Positions 60,247 through 64,000 of a stretch of 64,000 bases of DNA are shown in pieces. Source of the stretch: Pseudomonas sp. (lineage in GTDB: Bacteria; Pseudomonadota; Gammaproteobacteria; Pseudomonadales; Pseudomonadaceae). Both the position numbers and the translations under genes were made by a program. Location: positions 28,322-92,321 of the forward strand of contig NZ_JAUXMX010000064.1 in NCBI RefSeq assembly GCF_030683065.1. Direction: 5' to 3'. Positions within the stretch are counted from its first letter, which is position 1. Each line of letters begins with the position of its first letter. A model generated the notes under the pieces. It worked only from the letters and a program-made list of their open reading frames with translations. It made no database searches and was not told the DNA's origin.

Positions 60247-61344
60247 TCAGATCAGGGCTTTACCATGGCGGACAAACATCGGCTTGACCACCCTGACCGG
60301 ATACCATTTGCCACGGATTTCTACCTCGGCGCGCTCGCCAGTGGCTGTCGGCACGCGCGCCAGGGCGATCGACTTGCCGAGGGTCGGAGAGAAACTACCG
60401 CTGGTAATCTCGCCCTCGCCCACGCCACCAACCCGCACCACCTGGTGGGCACGCAACACGCCGCGTTCCTCAAGCACCAGACCGACCAACTTTGACTGAA
60501 TGCCGGTGCTCTTCAGCGCTTCCAGCACATTGCGCCCGACAAACTGGCGGCTGGCCGGTGCCCAGGCGATGCTCCAGGCCATGTTGGCCACCAGCGGCGT
60601 GACGCTTTCGTCCATGTCCTGGCCGTACAGGTTCATCCCAGCTTCCAGGCGCAAGGTATCGCGCGCGCCCAAGCCGATCGGCGAGATGCCGGCACCCACC
60701 AGGTCATTGAAGAATGCCACGGCCTGATCAGCCGGCAATACGATTTCCAGACCATCCTCGCCGGTATAACCGGTGCGGGCGATAAACCAGTCGCCTTCCG
60801 CCAGGCCCTGAAACGGCTTGAGTTCGTGGATCAGGGCCGCGCGGGCCTGGGTCACCAGCTCACAGGTCTTGGCGCGGGCATGCGGACCCTGAATCGCGAG
60901 CATGGCCAGCTCGCTGCGCTCATGCAGTTCGACGGCGAAGCCACCGCCCTGTTGACGCATCCAGGCCAGATCCTTGTCGCGGTTAGCCGCATTGACGACC
61001 AGGCGATAGCCGCTCTGCCCCTCGGCGGAGTCGCTGAGGTAGACGATCAGGTCGTCGATCACCCCGCCCTGCTCATTGAGCATGGCGCTGTACAGGGCTT
61101 TGCCGGAGACATGCAGGCGCTCCACGTCATTGGCCAGCAGGTGCTGCAGATAAGCCTTGGCCTGGCTGCCACCCACATCGATCACGCACATGTGGGAAAC
61201 GTCGAAGACCCCGCAGTCGCGCCGGACCTGATGGTGCTCCTCGACCTGCGAACCATAATGCAGCGGCATGTCCCAGCCACCGAAGTCGACCATCTTGGCG
61301 CCTAAGGCGAGGTGCAGGTCATAGAGAGGGGTGCGCTGTCCCAT
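60247..61344 (-). CDS. gcvT: Aminomethyltransferase (glycine cleavage T protein)
   Basis: A 365-residue folate-binding enzyme that releases ammonia from the aminomethyl-lipoyl H protein and forms methylene-tetrahydrofolate. Landmarks are TPLYDLHLALGAKMVDFGGW, DVSHMCVIDV and RTGYTGEDGLEI, with the C-terminal EITSGSFSP. GGAGA sits just before MGQRTPLYD; the 43 upstream in-frame codons cross the promoter and are rejected. gcvH follows on the same strand. Confidence 0.96.
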   Translation of the reverse strand: MGQRTPLYDLHLALGAKMVDFGGWDMPLHYGSQVEEHHQVRRDCGVFDVSHMCVIDVGGSQAKAYLQHLLANDVERLHVSGKALYSAMLNEQGGVIDDLIVYLSDSAEGQSGYRLVVNAANRDKDLAWMRQQGGGFAVELHERSELAMLAIQGPHARAKTCELVTQARAALIHELKPFQGLAEGDWFIARTGYTGEDGLEIVLPADQAVAFFNDLVGAGISPIGLGARDTLRLEAGMNLYGQDMDESVTPLVANMAWSIAWAPASRQFVGRNVLEALKSTGIQSKLVGLVLEERGVLRAHQVVRVGGVGEGEITSGSFSPTLGKSIALARVPTATGERAEVEIRGKWYPVRVVKPMFVRHGKALI

Positions 61345-61460
61345 GGGTGTCTCCTTCCGGGCTTGGCAGAGCTGCGGACATGAGCTGAACCCGGCCGCAC
61401 CCTTTGAAACAGGGCGCTGGCACGGGCTGTCAACATGACGGTCCGCAGCGAATGGCGCGC

Positions 61461-61489
61461 ATTGTAGCCGCAAGACCGCGGCGGGTCAT
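61461..61489 (-). promoter_or_regulatory. Candidate sigma-70 promoter of gcvT
   Basis: Minus strand ATGACC (61489-61484), a 17-bp spacer and TACAAT (61466-61461, 5/6 match to -10) lie about 115 bp before gcvT. The leader between promoter and gene shows no glycine riboswitch core. Confidence 0.5.
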
Positions 61490-61577
61490 CTTGGCCGTAG
61501 GGCGTAGTCGCGAAGCAGCACATCGCGGGTCGCAGCCGAAGAGCAAACTGTACGCTGTACTTATGAGCGGCCGACGG

Positions 61578-63194
61578 CTACCCGATCCGCCGCGCCGAAC
61601 GGCGGATCAGCAGGATCACCGGCAGCAAACCAACCAGCACCAGGGTCAGGGCCGGCAGCGCGGCGCGCGCCCATTCGCCCTCACTGGTCATTTCGAACAC
61701 CCGCACCGACAGGGTGTCCCAGCCGAAGGGACGCATCAGCAGGGTCGCCGGCATTTCCTTGAGTACATCGACAAACACCAGCAGTGCAGCCGACAACGCC
61801 CCAGGCACCAACAGTGGCAGGTAGACCCGGAAGAACAGGCCGATGCCGCCAACCCCCAGGCTACGCGAGGCCTCCGGCAACGACGGGCGAATGCGCGCCA
61901 GACTGTTCTCCAGCGGCCCGTAGGCCACCGCCATGAAACGAATCAGATACGCCAACAACAACGCCGACAGGCTGCCGAGCAGAATCGGCTTGCCGGCACC
62001 GCCGGACCAAGTGGACAGCGGAATCACCAATTCGCGGTCGAGGAAACTGAAGGCCAGCATAATGGTCACTGCCAGCATCGAACCGGGTAGCGCATAGCCG
62101 AGATTGGCCAGACTGACGGCCCCGCGCATCAACCGCGTCGGGGCCTGGCGACGGGCGAAGGCCAACAGCAGGGCCACACTGACGGTGATCAGCGCCGCCA
62201 TGCCGCCAAGGTAGACGGTGTGCAGAATCAAGGCGGTGTAGCGTTCGTCCAGATCGAAACGGCCGCGCTGCCAGAACCACACCAGCAACTGCAGCACAGG
62301 AATCACGAAACCACAGGCGAACACCAGGCCGCACCAGGCGCTGGCAGCCAGTGCCTGGCCACCCTTGAGGTGATAGAGCGCCTTGACCCGGGGGCGCTCG
62401 TTGGCCGGCCGCACTGCCCCACGGGCACGCCGCTCGCCATACAGCACCAGCATCACCGCGAGCAACAGCAGACTGGCCAGCTGGGTGGCACTGGTCAGGC
62501 TGTAAAAGCCGTACCAGGTCTTGTAGATAGCCGTGGTGAAGGTATCGAAATTGAACACCGAGACCGCACCAAAATCGGCCAACGTTTCCATGATCGCCAA
62601 CGCCAGGCCGGCACCGATAGCCGGCCTTGCCATCGGCAGGGCCACTCGCCAGAACGCCTGCCAGGGACTCTGCCCAAGCACCCGCGCCGCCTCCATCAAT
62701 CCCTTGCCCTGAGCCAGAAAGGCATTGCGCGCCAGCAGGTAGACGTAGGGGTAGAACACCAGCACCAGGACGATGATCACCCCGCCCGTAGAACGCACCC
62801 GCGGCAGGCGCAGGCCAGCGCCAAACCAGTCGCGCAGCAGGGTTTGCACCGGCCCGGCGAAATCCAGCAACCCGACGAAAACAAACGCCAGCACATAGGC
62901 CGGAATGGCAAACGGCAGCATCAGCGCCCAATCCAGCCAGCGCCGCCCGGGAAACTCGCAGAGGCTGGTCAACCAGGCGAGACTGACGCCGAGCACGGTC
63001 ACCCCAACCCCGACCCCGAATACCAGCATCAGGGTATTGCCCATCAGGCGCGGTAGCTGGGTTTGCCACAGGTGCGCCCAGACCTGCCGCTCCACCTCAT
63101 GCCCGCTGAGCAGCAGCACGCTCAGCGGCAGCACTACCAGCAAGGCAACGGCAAACGCTATGGGGTACCAGCGACGCTGGGCAGGATGGGCCAC
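61578..63194 (-). CDS. fbpB: Ferric iron ABC transporter permease
   Basis: A 538-residue inner-membrane permease of the FbpB/HitB type with two fused permease halves and about 12 transmembrane segments. Each half has a coupling motif: EAARVLGQSPWQAFWRVALPM in the first and EASRSLGVGGIGLFFRVYLPL in the second. It lies downstream of the periplasmic binding-protein gene; no ATPase gene is within the window. Family members usually import Fe3+, though other cations are possible. Confidence 0.9.
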   Translation of the reverse strand: MAHPAQRRWYPIAFAVALLVVLPLSVLLLSGHEVERQVWAHLWQTQLPRLMGNTLMLVFGVGVGVTVLGVSLAWLTSLCEFPGRRWLDWALMLPFAIPAYVLAFVFVGLLDFAGPVQTLLRDWFGAGLRLPRVRSTGGVIIVLVLVFYPYVYLLARNAFLAQGKGLMEAARVLGQSPWQAFWRVALPMARPAIGAGLALAIMETLADFGAVSVFNFDTFTTAIYKTWYGFYSLTSATQLASLLLLAVMLVLYGERRARGAVRPANERPRVKALYHLKGGQALAASAWCGLVFACGFVIPVLQLLVWFWQRGRFDLDERYTALILHTVYLGGMAALITVSVALLLAFARRQAPTRLMRGAVSLANLGYALPGSMLAVTIMLAFSFLDRELVIPLSTWSGGAGKPILLGSLSALLLAYLIRFMAVAYGPLENSLARIRPSLPEASRSLGVGGIGLFFRVYLPLLVPGALSAALLVFVDVLKEMPATLLMRPFGWDTLSVRVFEMTSEGEWARAALPALTLVLVGLLPVILLIRRSARRIG

Positions 63195-63237
63195 GCAGGA
63201 TCCTCGAAACTATTTTCTCGACGGCATAAACACAACA

Positions 63238-63255
63238 CCCCGGGCTAAGCCGGGG
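63238..63255 (-). terminator. GC hairpin between the binding-protein and permease genes
   Basis: CCCCGG and CCGGGG pair with a 6-nt loop; on the minus strand a T/G-rich run follows. It probably attenuates transcription so that the binding protein is made in excess over the permease, as is common for ABC operons. Confidence 0.55.
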
Positions 63256-63328
63256 CGTCGAGTATAACTGCAGCCTAAAGCAGGAAACCGAATCGATTCT
63301 GCCATTGGCGCCCGGACACTGACCTGGA

Positions 63329-64000
63329 TCAGTTCCAGCCAGCGCGATCCATCAACATGGTGGCTTCGGCCTGACGCTTGCCGGCCACTTCCAACGGGAT
63401 GCTATCGGCTTTGAAGCTGCCCCACGTCGCCACTTCAGCGGATGGCGCGATTTGCGGGTTGGCTGGGAATTCCTGGTTCAAACCGGCGAACAGGCTCTGC
63501 GCTTCCTCGGTAGTCATCCACTCCAGCAGCTTCTGGGCGGCCTCGGCGTTTGGTGCGTGCGCGGTGACACCGGCACCGGACAAGTTGACGTGCACGCCAC
63601 GGTCGGCTTGGTTCGGCCAGAACAGCGCGGCTTTCAGATCCGGCTGCTGCTTGTGCAGGCGACCGAAGTAGTAGGTATTGACGATGCCGACATCGCATTG
63701 GCCAGCGTCGATGGCCTGGATCAGCGAGGTGTCATCCGCGAACACGTCGGTCGCCAGGTTGGCTATCCAGCCCTTGACCAGCGCCTCGGTCTTCTCGGCA
63801 CCGTGGGTCTCGATCAGGGTGGCGGTCAACGACTGGTTATAGACCTTCTTGCTGGTGCGCAGGCACAGGCGACCTTCCCAGTTCTTGTCAGCCAGGGCTT
63901 CGTAGGTGGACAACTCTTCCGGCTTGACGCGCTCGGTGGAGTAGAAAATGGTCCGTGCGCGCAGCGACAGGCCAGTCCAGCTGTCGGTGCTGGAGCGGTA
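63329..64000 (-). CDS. fbpA: Ferric iron ABC transporter substrate-binding protein (3' part)
   Basis: The C-terminal 223 residues of a periplasmic iron-binding protein; the frame is open to the right edge, so the start and signal peptide are outside. The visible part begins YRSSTDSWTGLSLRARTIFY and includes NWEGRLCLRTSKKVYNQSL and GIVNTYYFGRL, where paired tyrosines typically bind Fe3+. The stop codon is followed by a hairpin and then the permease gene, a standard FbpA-FbpB arrangement. Confidence 0.9.
   Translation of the reverse strand, partial: YRSSTDSWTGLSLRARTIFYSTERVKPEELSTYEALADKNWEGRLCLRTSKKVYNQSLTATLIETHGAEKTEALVKGWIANLATDVFADDTSLIQAIDAGQCDVGIVNTYYFGRLHKQQPDLKAALFWPNQADRGVHVNLSGAGVTAHAPNAEAAQKLLEWMTTEEAQSLFAGLNQEFPANPQIAPSAEVATWGSFKADSIPLEVAGKRQAEATMLMDRAGWN

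Noticed and set aside
61345..61577. Glycine riboswitch upstream of gcvT
   Set aside because: The leader is about 115 nt and lacks the conserved glycine aptamer core sequences; only a promoter is visible.

Overview
This window is chromosomal DNA from a Pseudomonas-type gammaproteobacterium. Most of it is dense housekeeping sequence in the gene order I recall from P. aeruginosa PAO1 (roughly the PA0414 to PA0357 stretch in reverse): the pil-chp chemosensory cluster, gshB-tonB-algH-ruvX-pyrR-pyrB-pyrC, pilU/pilT, yggS-proC-yggT-yggU, metX-metW, rdgB-hemW, trmB, thiG/thiS, mtgA, rpoH-ftsX-ftsE-ftsY, an M16 peptidase pair, rsmD, an aldehyde/alcohol oxidation cluster, coaD, ferredoxin, ggt and mutM. 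The species cannot be fixed from sequence alone.

Layout. 1-12066 (minus strand): the type IV pilus chemosensory operon pilG-pilH-pilI-pilJ-pilK-chpA-chpB, with a 164 bp repeat element between pilK and chpA. 12310-18201 (plus): glutathione synthetase, a TonB-like protein, AlgH/YqgE, RuvX, and the pyrimidine trio PyrR, aspartate transcarbamoylase and a catalytically dead dihydroorotase subunit, most with overlapping stop/start codons. 18295-23198: a TM2 membrane protein, then a two-gene operon (radical SAM protein plus DUF4130 protein) preceded by a near-consensus LexA box, then the retraction ATPases PilU and PilT. 23253-32377 (plus): PLP homeostasis and proline synthesis, a dynamin-like GTPase, methionine biosynthesis, nucleotide-pool sanitation and HemW. 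32615-40841 (mostly minus): tRNA methylation, thiamine thiazole synthesis, the heat-shock sigma factor with an AlgU-type promoter, and the FtsX/FtsE/FtsY group.

40972-43917 is a complete-looking mobile group II intron on the minus strand. It lies between ftsY and the divergent M16 peptidase genes and encodes a full-length reverse transcriptase/maturase with an HNH endonuclease domain. Both ends can be defined: a GTGCG 5' end, domain V, domain VI with a bulged A, and an 8-nt EBS1-IBS1 match. Its 5' region is unusually long and carries an extra reading frame broken by one TAG.

43993-58183: the M16 pair, RsmD, a YheT-like hydrolase, a TetR regulator divergent from an aldehyde dehydrogenase, Tat lipoprotein and GMC oxidoreductase set, CoaD, ferredoxin, gamma-glutamyltransferase and a Na/Pi cotransporter. 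58195-64000 (minus): a small exported protein, MutM, then GcvT-GcvH and a ferric-iron ABC transporter. I recall this last block lying elsewhere in PAO1, with gcvP after gcvH, so a synteny breakpoint probably falls between mutM and gcvH.

The gaps between genes hold several inverted-repeat elements typical of pseudomonads. One has been absorbed into the N-terminal coding region of hemW. The points most worth following up are the SOS-controlled radical SAM/DUF4130 operon, the enlarged group II intron, and the TetR-controlled oxidation cluster whose only export signal is on the small Tat lipoprotein.
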